Below, piece after piece: positions 1 through 8,563 of a stretch of DNA of 64,000 nucleotides (the first letter of the stretch is position 1; each line of letters starts with the position of its first letter). The notes under the pieces are model-generated. The model ran no database searches, had not been told where the DNA came from, and saw nothing but the letters and a program-made list of their open reading frames with translations. Source of the DNA: Parafrankia irregularis (GTDB taxonomy: Bacteria > Actinomycetota > Actinomycetes > Frankiales > Frankiaceae); the NCBI RefSeq assembly GCF_001536285.1, contig NZ_FAOZ01000008.1:151118-215117 (forward strand), written 5' to 3'. The translations under genes were made by a program, and so were the position numbers.

Positions 1-6
1 GACCAC

Positions 7-471
7 GTCCTCCCCACGCCCGTGGGGGTGATCCGTACCTGATCAAGACTGGTTCGCGGCTCGGGATGTCCTCCCCACACCTGTGGGGGTGATCCGATCG
101 AACCGATCAACAGGCCACACAACAAGGCGCTGGCTCTGCTCGTGAGATCCGACTGCAGTTGGTCGTGAGCGCTGACTGCACCGCATCGGGACCGGCGGCT
201 TGTGCTCACGACTTCTGGATGAACCCCTCGTTGCCGCTCTTGACCGCTGCCAGCAGGCACTTCGCCCCGGCGCTGGAGGCACTGCAGTTCGCTCTCGCGA
301 ACATCGATCGGCAATCTTGATCGTGAGATGCGGTCGGATGGCGCGAACATCTGCAGCCCGTTCTCACGAACAGGCCAAAGGCGTCCTCCCCACGTCCGTG
401 GGGGTGATCCGGCTTTGATGGCGGCCCGAGTATCTGCCTCATCGTCCTCCCCACGCCTGTTGGGTGATCCG
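7..471 (+). CRISPR. Type I-E-like CRISPR array, trailer end, interrupted
   Basis: Four repeats are visible at 7-35, 68-96, 383-411 (29 nt each) and 444-471 (28 nt). All begin gtcctccccac and end tgatccg around a short palindromic core. Spacers 36-67 and 412-443 are each exactly 32 nt, as is 97-128. The last copy has a disrupted core and lacks one base, as terminal repeats often do, so the leader should lie to the left, outside the window. The repeat resembles the type I-E family in length and shape; no cas gene is present here. The array is broken between 129 and 382 by an insertion described separately. Confidence 0.9.
130..377. mobile_element. MITE-like insertion inside the CRISPR array
   Basis: The interval between repeat 2 and repeat 3 is too long for a whole number of repeat-spacer units. 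Imperfect terminal inverted repeats are visible: 131-158 (tggctctgctcgtgaga...ctgcag) and the reverse complement of 351-377 (tggcctgttcgtgaga...ctgcag). The hexamer aaggcg flanks the insert at 124-129 and 378-383, consistent with a target duplication. Removing the insert restores a 32-nt spacer directly followed by a repeat. The element is about 248 bp and has no coding capacity. The heptamer tcgtgag recurs several times inside in both orientations, like subterminal transposase-binding sites. The family is not recognised. Confidence 0.65.
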
Positions 472-556
472 AACATTGAGGTGGACAACACCATTTTCCG
501 CCGGTGACGCAAATCGCAAGTACCCCGAGGGGTCGGCCTGGTTGCCATGTAGAGGA

Positions 557-1708
557 TCAGAACGGGTCGATCCCGGGACCCGGGGGAACGATGTCCGCCG
601 GGTTCCAGCCATAACTTGCGAGATCGACGGTGTCGGCCGTGTCCGCGTAACCGGGCCCGTCTGCGGCTTCCCCGGGATCCGGGGATTCGTCCGGGCGACC
701 GGGGACGTGAGGCGTGCTCGGAGCAGGGGCTGCGGGGTCTGGCGGGGACCCTGGAAACGGAGTTGGCGCGCCTGGCGGACGGCGCGGTGAAACTGGCGTC
801 GGCCCAGAAGCGTCAAGCGGGTCGCCGACTCCGGCGGTGGGGCCGGTCGCCGTGAAAGGTGCGGTGGGTGAGGCGCCTTCTCGGACCGGTGGTTCCTCCG
901 GCCCGGCCGGTGTGGGGTCGGGATGCTCCGGGATGTCCACGAAGACCGGCGTTGCGCTCGGAGGGTCAAGCAAGCCGGGGAGCTGGTGGGGGATGTGGCG
1001 GGCGGCGAGGGCCGCGACGGTGACCTGGGGTTCGCGGCCGTTGAGGTGAGGGACGTGGCGGCGCAGGTGCTGGAGGAGTTCGTGGCGGGGCAGCATCAGG
1101 GCGCTGGCGAGGTCGCGGCTGTGGACGGTGATCCAGCCGTGGTAGGGGTCTCCGACGGTGGCGGAGTCGCCGTGGTAGTCGAGGCTGACGGCGGCTGGCG
1201 GTGCGGCCGGGTGGAGCGGTTCGGCGTGATGCGCGGGCTCGCGGGTGGTGTCGGTGCGGGCGAGGTCGATCTGGAGGGCTCGTTGCGCGGCGTGGTAAGC
1301 GGCTTCGGGTGTCTGGTAGGGGCCGCGGACGATCAGTGAGGTGCGGGTGATGCCGTGGAGATACCCGAACCAGGAATGCACCGTCTGTGGCTGCTGGGTG
1401 TCAGGCGGCCCTGGCGCAGACCAGACGTTCGCGGTCAGCTCGCGCTGCGGCGTCGGGGATTCGGCGGCGAACTGCAGGACGTCGCCGACGTCGGTCAGGC
1501 CGGGGACGAAGCCGCGCCCGCCGGGTCCGATCGCCCAGTGGTCTGCTCCCCAGCCGTGCGCGGAACGGGAGTCCGGCCACAGGGTGGCGGCGCGGACGTT
1601 CCAGCCGGGCGGCGGACGGAACGGCAGGTCGAGGACGACCGATCCGGCGGCCACCCGGAAGGAGTGGAACGGGGTGTTGTCCGGTGCGGTCGGCGAGGGC
1701 AGGCTCAC
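557..1708 (-). CDS. Conjugative-element protein with shared C-terminal module
   Basis: A 383-residue protein of unknown function. Its GTG start overlaps the TGA of the upstream TraG/VirD4-like gene (GTGA), so it is probably translationally coupled and belongs to the transfer operon. Residues about 1-200 are globular; a segment around 190-245 (HGWITVHSRDL...PRHELL...VTVAALAARHIP) matches the C-terminal part of the divergent gene at 4762-6492. The last 130 residues are Pro/Ala/Gly-rich and probably disordered. There is no signal peptide or membrane segment. A role in DNA transfer is inferred only from position. Confidence 0.75.
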   Translation of the reverse strand: MSLPSPTAPDNTPFHSFRVAAGSVVLDLPFRPPPGWNVRAATLWPDSRSAHGWGADHWAIGPGGRGFVPGLTDVGDVLQFAAESPTPQRELTANVWSAPGPPDTQQPQTVHSWFGYLHGITRTSLIVRGPYQTPEAAYHAAQRALQIDLARTDTTREPAHHAEPLHPAAPPAAVSLDYHGDSATVGDPYHGWITVHSRDLASALMLPRHELLQHLRRHVPHLNGREPQVTVAALAARHIPHQLPGLLDPPSATPVFVDIPEHPDPTPAGPEEPPVREGASPTAPFTATGPTAGVGDPLDASGPTPVSPRRPPGAPTPFPGSPPDPAAPAPSTPHVPGRPDESPDPGEAADGPGYADTADTVDLASYGWNPADIVPPGPGIDPF

Positions 1709-3573
1709 CAGAGCCGCCGGTGGCCCCGGGGCCGTTTCCGACGCGCCCGGCCGCCACTCGGATCACGATCTTGCTGGGGCGGTGGCGGAAGCCCGGCGGC
1801 AGGCCTCGACCATTCCCGGAATACGTCCCACGGTGCTTCCCCGGCCAGGTCACCCGTCGGGAACGTCGTCCCCTGGCCGGCCCGGGCGGTCGGGAATCCC
1901 GGCGGGGTGTCACGGTCGTCGGTGCTGATCCGGCCGCGGGCGGCGGCCTGGCGGGCGAGGTCACCGTGGGAGAGCCGGCGGCCGGTCGCGAGGGCGTGGA
2001 GGTCCTCGTCCAGGTACCAGTAGCGGCCGAACAGGTGGGCGGGCGGCAGGGTGTTGTGGACGAGCAGCGCCTGGCCGGGGGCGACCTGGCGCAGCAGCGC
2101 GGAGGGCAGCAGTTCCACCCGGGTCGGGCTGCGTGAGACCCCGCGCCGGCCGGCCGGACCGCCCAGCCCGGTGCTGTCGACGGAGGTGGACGTCTGCAGG
2201 ATGTGCTCCTGGCCGAGCAGACCCGCGGCGTAGTCGAGGGTGGAGCGGTCGGAGAGGCCGGCGAAGAACACCTTGGTGACCGCGTTGGAGATGACGACGT
2301 CGGCCTTCGGGCCGTAGGCGGCGTCGATCTGGGCCTTGCTCTGGTAGATCAGCAGCAGTTGGATGCCGATGCCGGCGCAGGTGGAGATCCGCCCGGGCAG
2401 GTTACGCATCGGCCAGTTGCCGGCCTCGTCGACGACGACGAGCAGCGGCGGGTCCAGCGGGGTGCCGGTGTGGCCGACGTGGCTGTAGGCCTGGCGCATC
2501 AGGTCGTCGAGCAGGCCACCGAGGACGGGGGCGAGGCGTTCGGCGTCGTCGAGGTCCGCGCTCAGGTACAGGGTGTTCGCCGCCCGGCCGTCGGGGCCGC
2601 GGTCGAGCAGCCAGTCGAGATCGATCTGGGACACCGCGGCGGAGGCGGCGATCCGCGGCTCCTGCCAGGGCTGGATCATCTGGCGGGCGACGAGGTAGGT
2701 GGACGAGACCTGCTTGCGGTCGTTCGCCCAGATCCCTTCGAAACCGGCGAAAACCTGCGCGCCGTCGGTGGCGATGGCCTGGTCTCGGTGGGACGCCAGC
2801 GGGTTCAGCAGGCCGCGGACGGTGTCCCGGTCCATCCTGACGACCCAGCCGACAACCGTGTCCATGCCGAGGTCGACGGTGGCCGCGGTCCAGAACAGCT
2901 GGCCGAGCAGGTCTTCGGCCGCGGACGTCCAGAAGCTCATATCGCCGGAGGAGGTGGACGTCCACGAGGTGGCGTTCGCGATCGAGCGGGCGGCGCGGCG
3001 CGCACCGGCCAGGGTGCGGGCCGCGCCGAGCGGGGACCAGGACGCACCGAGCTCACCGGTGGCCCCGGCGGGGTCGAACACGGCGACGTCGCCGAGCTGG
3101 CGGCGCCGGGCGATCGTGGCGCCGAGCAGGTCGTTCTTCACGCTCAGGGCGATCAGTGGACCGTCCCATTCCAGGATGGCGGGGATCGCCAGGGCGGCGG
3201 TCTTGCCGCACTGGGACGGGCCGAGGACGATCACGCTGCCGCGCGGGCCGCGGCGGCGCTGCGCGCGTCGCACCAGCCAACCTGGCACCGCCGGGTCCAG
3301 CGGGCTGTGGGAGTCCTCGGTGGCGACGAGCCGTCCACGGGGGCTGCCGACCCGGCCGATGATCATCCGTCCGCGGCGAGGGGCACCCACCCACAGCGCG
3401 GCCAGATCCGCCGGGCGGGCCAGCCGGGCTTCGGGATCGATCCCGAGCCGGCGCCGGTCCGCCACCCCCGCCCGGTCGCGGACCATCACCAGCGCCGCCA
3501 GCCCACACAGCAGGGCCAACACCACCAGCGGCAGGACGGTTGCCGCCCAGGAGCCCAACGGTCCTGGACTCAT
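1705..3573 (-). CDS. TraG/VirD4-type coupling ATPase
   Basis: A 622-residue type IV coupling protein that should recruit DNA substrate to a conjugation channel at the cytoplasmic membrane. The ATG overlaps the stop of the upstream regulator (ATGA). An N-terminal membrane segment (residues about 8-28, PLVVLALLCGLAALVMV) is followed by a TraM-binding/P-loop ATPase region with Walker A-like GPSQCGKTAAL and Walker B-like LLVVVDEAGN. The sequence YQSKAQIDAAYG and the downstream FFAGLSDRSTLDYA are typical of actinobacterial TraG/TraD-like proteins. The C-terminus is Arg/Gly-rich. The open frame extends upstream of 3573, but that part is antisense-like and overlaps the regulator. The size fits the family and it appears intact, although other transfer genes in the window are broken. 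Confidence 0.9.
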   Translation of the reverse strand: MSPGPLGSWAATVLPLVVLALLCGLAALVMVRDRAGVADRRRLGIDPEARLARPADLAALWVGAPRRGRMIIGRVGSPRGRLVATEDSHSPLDPAVPGWLVRRAQRRRGPRGSVIVLGPSQCGKTAALAIPAILEWDGPLIALSVKNDLLGATIARRRQLGDVAVFDPAGATGELGASWSPLGAARTLAGARRAARSIANATSWTSTSSGDMSFWTSAAEDLLGQLFWTAATVDLGMDTVVGWVVRMDRDTVRGLLNPLASHRDQAIATDGAQVFAGFEGIWANDRKQVSSTYLVARQMIQPWQEPRIAASAAVSQIDLDWLLDRGPDGRAANTLYLSADLDDAERLAPVLGGLLDDLMRQAYSHVGHTGTPLDPPLLVVVDEAGNWPMRNLPGRISTCAGIGIQLLLIYQSKAQIDAAYGPKADVVISNAVTKVFFAGLSDRSTLDYAAGLLGQEHILQTSTSVDSTGLGGPAGRRGVSRSPTRVELLPSALLRQVAPGQALLVHNTLPPAHLFGRYWYLDEDLHALATGRRLSHGDLARQAAARGRISTDDRDTPPGFPTARAGQGTTFPTGDLAGEAPWDVFREWSRPAAGLPPPPQQDRDPSGGRARRKRPRGHRRLW

Positions 3574-4481
3574 GCCGCACGTCCGTCCGGCCGGGCCTGC
3601 CGACTGCCGGGCCGGTGGTGTGGGTACGCCTTTGCACCGGCGCCGGCGGCCCGCGGCGATGCGCTTCCGGTGCTGTCGCGCAGACCGAGCAGGGTGGCGA
3701 GTTCCGTGACGGCCCGCTGCCTGCGCAGCCGAACCGCCCGGTCGGTCACGCCGTCGCGGGCGGCCACCTGATGCGAGCTCAGGCCGTCGATGCCGAACTC
3801 GACCAGGATGTTCAGCGCGGCGTCCGACAGCCCGAGGCGACGTCCCGCGGCCAGCAGGTCCACCAGCTCCAGCAGCGGGTCCCCGACTCGGTCGTCGTGG
3901 GAAGCGGACGCGGTCCGGTGGATCGTCAGGTGTTCGGCGAGCACCGGTGGCGGGACCAGAGTCGTCAGCCGATCCACGAGCCGCTGGCGACCGAAGACCG
4001 CGCGCTCGGTGTCGAGAACGATGTTGATCCAGGTCTTCTCGGGTCGGCGCTCCACCGGGTAGGTCGTGACGACGATCCACGCCGAGGCCAACAACTCGTC
4101 GAAGACCGTGTCGAAACCGCGGCCGGCGGTCCGGCAGTGCGCCGCGGTCTTCATGACCAGTGCCGGGACCACCCGGGCAACGGCGACCCTGGCGGCGGCG
4201 ACGTCCCCCTGCGTTGCACGGCACAGCAGGAACAGCAGCCGGCCGTTCGCCACGACGTCGGGGACCGACCGGTCACGGCCGCAGCCGTCGACTACCTCCT
4301 CAGCCCCGGTGAGCCCGGCCATCAACGGGGATGCCTCCTGCCACCGGCGCACCGCATCGATCGAGTCCGCGCTGTCCGTCCAAGCGGCCCAGTCACGCCG
4401 CCACCGCGCCAGGCACGGCGACACAGACCGGTTCTGGGTCCCATGAGCGGTATTCGCGCCCGTGGAGATTCTTTTCGTCAT
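3570..4481 (-). CDS. Sigma-like/HTH regulator of the conjugative element
   Basis: About 303 residues. The ATG at 4481 is chosen because the encoded MTKRISTGAN leads straight into conserved-looking sequence; earlier codons are low-complexity Arg-rich. The C-terminal third (LSSHQVAARDGVTDRAVRLRRQRAV) reads as a helix-turn-helix like sigma region 4.2, and the middle is helical. The stop overlaps the coupling-protein start, so it heads a three-gene operon. A role as regulator of transfer genes is inferred from the HTH and position. No DNA-binding region 2 of a full sigma factor is seen. Confidence 0.7.
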   Translation of the reverse strand: MTKRISTGANTAHGTQNRSVSPCLARWRRDWAAWTDSADSIDAVRRWQEASPLMAGLTGAEEVVDGCGRDRSVPDVVANGRLLFLLCRATQGDVAAARVAVARVVPALVMKTAAHCRTAGRGFDTVFDELLASAWIVVTTYPVERRPEKTWINIVLDTERAVFGRQRLVDRLTTLVPPPVLAEHLTIHRTASASHDDRVGDPLLELVDLLAAGRRLGLSDAALNILVEFGIDGLSSHQVAARDGVTDRAVRLRRQRAVTELATLLGLRDSTGSASPRAAGAGAKAYPHHRPGSRQARPDGRAA

Positions 4482-4761
4482 GACCGCGCAGGCTCGCGAC
4501 CGGTGTCCCCGCGCCGTTCCCGGACGAGCTCCCCGCCACCGTCCGCTCGGCTTTCTCCACCGGTGTTCTCGTCGCCCCCACGACACCCGTGCCGGGATCC
4601 TTCCCCATCAAGGCCTCGAGCGACGTCCGGGCGTTCGTGACTTCGTGGCGTCGTTCGCTTCCAGCGGGGCTCCCGCAGGCGCTTCCTCCTGCGTGCGTGT
4701 CCCGCGCACCACTCCCGCGGCTCACCGACGCCTACCTGCGCGGGGAAGGACCCGAGACATC
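4482..4761. promoter_or_regulatory. Divergent intergenic region
   Basis: 280 bp between the leftward transfer operon and the rightward 576-residue gene. It should carry both promoters. GGAAGGA at 4744-4750 serves as ribosome binding site for the GTG at 4762. No clear operator palindrome was recognised. Confidence 0.4.
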
Positions 4762-6492
4762 GTGGTGAACAACGATGCCAGCCAGCCCGGCCAGCGCCCC
4801 CCAGGTACGGCGCACGTCGAGATCCAGGTACCCGCGGGCGGATGGCGGTTCCGCCGCTCCCCCGGTAACACCGGCCGCATCACCGCGGAACTCGTCATCC
4901 GAGGCGAGAACCCGGCGGACAGAATTTCCGTCTACGGCGCCGAATCAACCCCGTGGGGCATCGAGACACAGCTCGGGTTCCCCATTCCCGCCACCGTCCG
5001 GGAGGCGCTACGGCTCATACCTCCCGCGGCCACGAACCCAGGGCTCAGGATCTCGGCACCCGCGCCTTGGATAGGCGCGAGCGACTATCAGCCCACACGC
5101 GCCAGCATGGTCCACCTCCCCGACACGTTCAACGTCTTCACCTACGGAACACTCCTCCACATAAAACCGCCGATACGCACCTGGGAAGAGGGGCCGTACC
5201 GCATCGACGTAGTCGGCACCGAGCTAACCTTCGAAAACCGGGATAGCCCGACTCTGCAGGTCGCGTACCGTATCTGGCACGACCAGCGCGTCGTCTTCGC
5301 CTCCGGTGATCTTCCAGTGCCCATCGGCTCCGGCATCCAGGCAGACGCCACCCTGCGAAGCATCGCCGACCATGCGCTCACAGCAGGAACCGGTCGGGAG
5401 CCAACCGACCTGCAACGAGAATTTCTCGCGAAACACAGCGCCGAGCTCCGCTCCGTGCTCACCCCACCGACTGCGCCATACCCGATCGGAACACGGGTGA
5501 AGGTCCGAGGCCTGGCCGGTGCCACACCTGCCAGTGGCATCATCACCGACGCGATCGTCGACGACGACGGCTCGCTGCACTACGGCTGGCGCCCCGACGT
5601 CGCACGCCTTCCCGGCCACCCCATGGGGCAACACCTCGATCAGCAGCTCGTCGCCCCGGCGCAGAACGTCCAACCCACTTTGCACTCCCCCGACGCGGGC
5701 CTCAGCAGCACCCAGGAAGCCGAAGTCCTCGTCTACGGCGCCAGGGTCCGTGCCATCGACGACCCCCGATTCGCCACCGGAACCGTCCTGCGCGCCATCC
5801 TCAAACCCGGCGGTCAGCCGACCTACGACATCCAGCCCGACCAGAGCTCGTACGCGCCGATCCGCATCCACGCCGCCGACGTCGAACCAATCGCCGGAAC
5901 CGCCTGGCCCACCCTCCAGGCCCTCCTCGACGCCCGCGCCGACGCCGGCATCTCCCTCGAATCCGGCGAGCTCCTCATCACCCTGCGCGAAGCCACCTTC
6001 GTCCGCGACGGACCCACCGGCCCGCTGCCCGCCTTCCCCCCGCAGGAATGGCCGTCCCAGGACCCAATTCTTGACCCCGAATCACCCGACATTCCCATCT
6101 CAGCCCCGCCGCACCGCGGGCACCCGACCCCCACCCCGGCGCCCAGAATCGTCATCGAGGATGACTACACCCGTGTCTACGACCCCCGCCACGAACTCCT
6201 CATCGCCCACAAACAGCCATTCGAAATCGCCATTTCCCAGCCTCGAGAAAAACTTGTCGAACTCCTCAACACCCTCCCAGATCTTCACCTCGGCGGGGAC
6301 GAATCTCTCGTCACCCTCGCAGCCCTGGCCGCCCAGCACATGCCCGACGAAGTCAACTCCATCTTCACGGCAGGACCAGTAGCGGACACGAGAAACCCGG
6401 GCCAGGTCCCCGCTGCCGATCCAGACTTCGACGATATTCACCCTCCATCGGCAGGCGATACAGAGCCACCCGACATAGATCTTGACCTGTAG
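4762..6492 (+). CDS. Unknown protein with SH3/KOW-like and shared C-terminal module
   Basis: A 576-residue protein, function not recognised. The GTG at 4762 (followed by a second GTG) has a GGAAGGA ribosome binding site about 11 nt upstream; earlier codons are unlikely to be coding. Around residues 235-285 a segment with PIGTRVKVRGLAG and DDGSLHYGW resembles a small beta-barrel of SH3/KOW type, and a second similar segment (VYGARVRAIDDPRF) follows. Residues about 475-540 (HELLIAHKQPF...PREKLVELL...VTLAALAAQHMP) match the leftward 383-residue protein. The tail is acidic. It is transcribed divergently from the transfer operon and probably belongs to the same element. Confidence 0.75.
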   Translation: MVNNDASQPGQRPPGTAHVEIQVPAGGWRFRRSPGNTGRITAELVIRGENPADRISVYGAESTPWGIETQLGFPIPATVREALRLIPPAATNPGLRISAPAPWIGASDYQPTRASMVHLPDTFNVFTYGTLLHIKPPIRTWEEGPYRIDVVGTELTFENRDSPTLQVAYRIWHDQRVVFASGDLPVPIGSGIQADATLRSIADHALTAGTGREPTDLQREFLAKHSAELRSVLTPPTAPYPIGTRVKVRGLAGATPASGIITDAIVDDDGSLHYGWRPDVARLPGHPMGQHLDQQLVAPAQNVQPTLHSPDAGLSSTQEAEVLVYGARVRAIDDPRFATGTVLRAILKPGGQPTYDIQPDQSSYAPIRIHAADVEPIAGTAWPTLQALLDARADAGISLESGELLITLREATFVRDGPTGPLPAFPPQEWPSQDPILDPESPDIPISAPPHRGHPTPTPAPRIVIEDDYTRVYDPRHELLIAHKQPFEIAISQPREKLVELLNTLPDLHLGGDESLVTLAALAAQHMPDEVNSIFTAGPVADTRNPGQVPAADPDFDDIHPPSAGDTEPPDIDLDL

Positions 6493-6682
6493 AGCTACTG
6501 TAGAGCGGCCAAGGTTTCTGACCGCACACCCGACGCCAACCGGACCCACGTTCGCGTTTCTCACGCGCGGGCCGCCACAAAAATCCGTGCAGCCTTCCAG
6601 TTCGATACCAGGCCGAGAGCCACGGCCACCCGCACTCAGACGCCTTCCTGTCCCGATCCGATCTTTCGGCGAGGAATGGGGG

Positions 6683-8212
6683 TCAAACCATTTGCCACAA
6701 CCGAACCATACCGCCACTGCTCGCGATAGCGAGGAGGCGGCCGTCTGGCGAGAATGCCACCGATTGCGCACTGCCGGGCAATGGCCGACCGAGTAAGCGA
6801 GGAGCCTCCGGGTCGCCCACATCCCACACCCCCGTCCCATCACCGCCGCCACCTGCGAGGGTGCGGCCGTCCGGGGAGAATGCCACCGACAGTATTCTGC
6901 GAGTTTGGCCGTTCACGAGTGGCTGACCGAGAGAACGCGGGTTGGCCGGATCGGTAACATCCCACAACCGCACCACCTCGTCCGCGATGGCAAGGACACC
7001 ACCCTCTGTGGAGAATGCCATCGACATGACCGGCCACTCGGTGCCATTGCGGCCGTTCAGTATCGAGCCGAGGCAGCTGGGGGAGGTCGGATCGGTGGTG
7101 TCCCACAACCACACCGCGCCGTCATCGCTGCCACTGGCCAGAATGTGGTCGGTCGGAGAGAACGCCACCGGCCGCATTCCGCGAGTTTGGCCGTTCATGA
7201 GTGGCTGACCGAGAGAACGCGGGTTGGCCGGGTCGGTAACATCCCACAAGCGCACCATCTTGTCCGCAGTGACAAGGACACCGCCGTCCATGGAGAAAGC
7301 GGCCATCAGCGAGTGGGAAGTGCCCACAAATAGTCGGAACATCGTTGCCGGCTTGCTGTGGTGGGTCAGCGTCCCACCAATCCGACGCGGGGATGCCGGG
7401 TCCGTCACATCCCACAGCCGCAGGCTGAGATCGTTAGCGATAGCCAGAATCGTGTCATCTGGGGAGAATGCCACCAACGCCTGGGTGGCGAAGCCGGAAG
7501 CGCTGCCGAGCGAGTCACCGAGCTTGCGGGGAGCCTCCGGATCCGTCACATCCCACAGTTGCACCTTCCCGTCGTTATTGCTGGCGCTGGCAAGGGTGCG
7601 GCTATCCGGGGTGAATGCCACGCCGTGGCCGGCGAGCGGCTGACCAAGTGGACGGGGCCTGGGTGGCCTGTGAACGGCGAGTCCTGCTGCCCGCGGCTCC
7701 TGTGCCGCCGGGGGAAAGATCGGTTCTGCTGCCGGTTTCACACGGCCTGCAAGGGCTGTCGCGATCGTATCGAGGAGATGTTGGCGGGCGACGTCGGCTG
7801 AGCGGCCGAACAGGTCGATCGATACGATTTGGCTGAGTAGCCCCGGGCGAGGGCAGTCCTCTAGCCGGATCGGTAGCAGCTTACGGGCGAAACCGAGAGG
7901 ATCTGCCGCGTGGGCGGCCTGCCACTCACTCTGCCCGTAGACCGACTTCAAGTATTCGGTCGACAGCAGGGCGATGGTACGCTGCGCGTGGACGACACCC
8001 TGCTGCATGCGGACCGCCCAGTTCGATCCGGGAACGAAATCCCAGGCCTGGACGAGCACCCGGTAGTCGGCGGCCTCCAGTTGCCAGGAGATCCATTCGG
8101 CCCAGCGCTTGTCGGCAGCAGTGTAGGAGACGAAGAAGTCCCACCGCGGTGCGGGGTCGCTGCCGTCTTCACTTCCGAGGACGTCCCCGGCCCGATCCCC
8201 TGTGCTACCCAT
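6683..8212 (-). CDS. TIR-WD40 beta-propeller protein
   Basis: 509 residues. The N-terminal TIR domain (about 24-160) has the WDFFVSYTAADKRWAEW start and, at QSEWQAA, a Glu (about E96) in the position of the NAD-cleaving glutamate. A Pro-rich linker is followed by at least six WD40 blades with repeated VRLWDVTDPANPRSLG and VAFSPDGRTLA motifs. TIR domains of this class degrade NAD or make cyclic ADP-ribose signals. A propeller fused to TIR is typical of actinobacterial conflict proteins, where the propeller would sense a ligand. An AAGGAG lies only 2 nt before the ATG, an unusual spacing, so the start is not certain. It lies alone, flanked by element genes and an IS630. Confidence 0.85.
   Translation of the reverse strand: MGSTGDRAGDVLGSEDGSDPAPRWDFFVSYTAADKRWAEWISWQLEAADYRVLVQAWDFVPGSNWAVRMQQGVVHAQRTIALLSTEYLKSVYGQSEWQAAHAADPLGFARKLLPIRLEDCPRPGLLSQIVSIDLFGRSADVARQHLLDTIATALAGRVKPAAEPIFPPAAQEPRAAGLAVHRPPRPRPLGQPLAGHGVAFTPDSRTLASASNNDGKVQLWDVTDPEAPRKLGDSLGSASGFATQALVAFSPDDTILAIANDLSLRLWDVTDPASPRRIGGTLTHHSKPATMFRLFVGTSHSLMAAFSMDGGVLVTADKMVRLWDVTDPANPRSLGQPLMNGQTRGMRPVAFSPTDHILASGSDDGAVWLWDTTDPTSPSCLGSILNGRNGTEWPVMSMAFSTEGGVLAIADEVVRLWDVTDPANPRSLGQPLVNGQTRRILSVAFSPDGRTLAGGGGDGTGVWDVGDPEAPRLLGRPLPGSAQSVAFSPDGRLLAIASSGGMVRLWQMV
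6899..7258. repeat. Near-identical 78-bp blade repeats in the WD40 gene
   Basis: 6899-6976 and 7181-7258 differ at about three positions in 78. They encode equivalent parts of two WD40 blades, so these blades were duplicated or gene-converted recently. Confidence 0.8.
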
Positions 8213-8318
8213 ATCTCCTTAGCTTGCCATCCGCACCTCGGGCTCCGGTCATCAGTCCGTGACTCCAGCGCCAGCGGTGACCTCGAGGCGCCGTTGACGG
8301 CTTCTCCGCTGGTGTGAA

Positions 8319-8563
8319 CTACGCGAGCCAGGTCGGATTTGCACGCACAAACGCGGCGCGTAGCCGCAGCTCGCGGACCTTCTCCCACGCCGGTCCGGGC
8401 GGCAGCTCGGTTCCACCTTCGATGGTGACTAAATGTGATCTAACCGGGTCCCGCCCGCGGAGATCCGTAGTCACATGGAGGTCGTCCGAGACGACGTTGT
8501 CACCGCGAGGCGTCGTCGCTCGCGGCTCGATGGGGCAGCAAGGGCGCGAAGAGCGATCCCGAT
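8319..8563 (-). pseudogene. 3' remnant of an unknown gene cut by IS630
   Basis: An open frame runs from the IS630 left flank to a TAG at 8319-8321. It encodes a plausible globular C-terminus (DDLHVTTDLRGRDP, ELPPGPAWEKVRELRLRAAF, ANPTWLA). No start codon or 5' part remains; beyond the IS on the other side lies an older transposase remnant. The function is unknown. Confidence 0.4.

Noticed and set aside
2203-3771. Long plus-strand open frame opposite the coupling ATPase
   Set aside because: Arg/Gly/Ala-rich with no domain; it is the antisense of a well-supported TraG/VirD4 gene.
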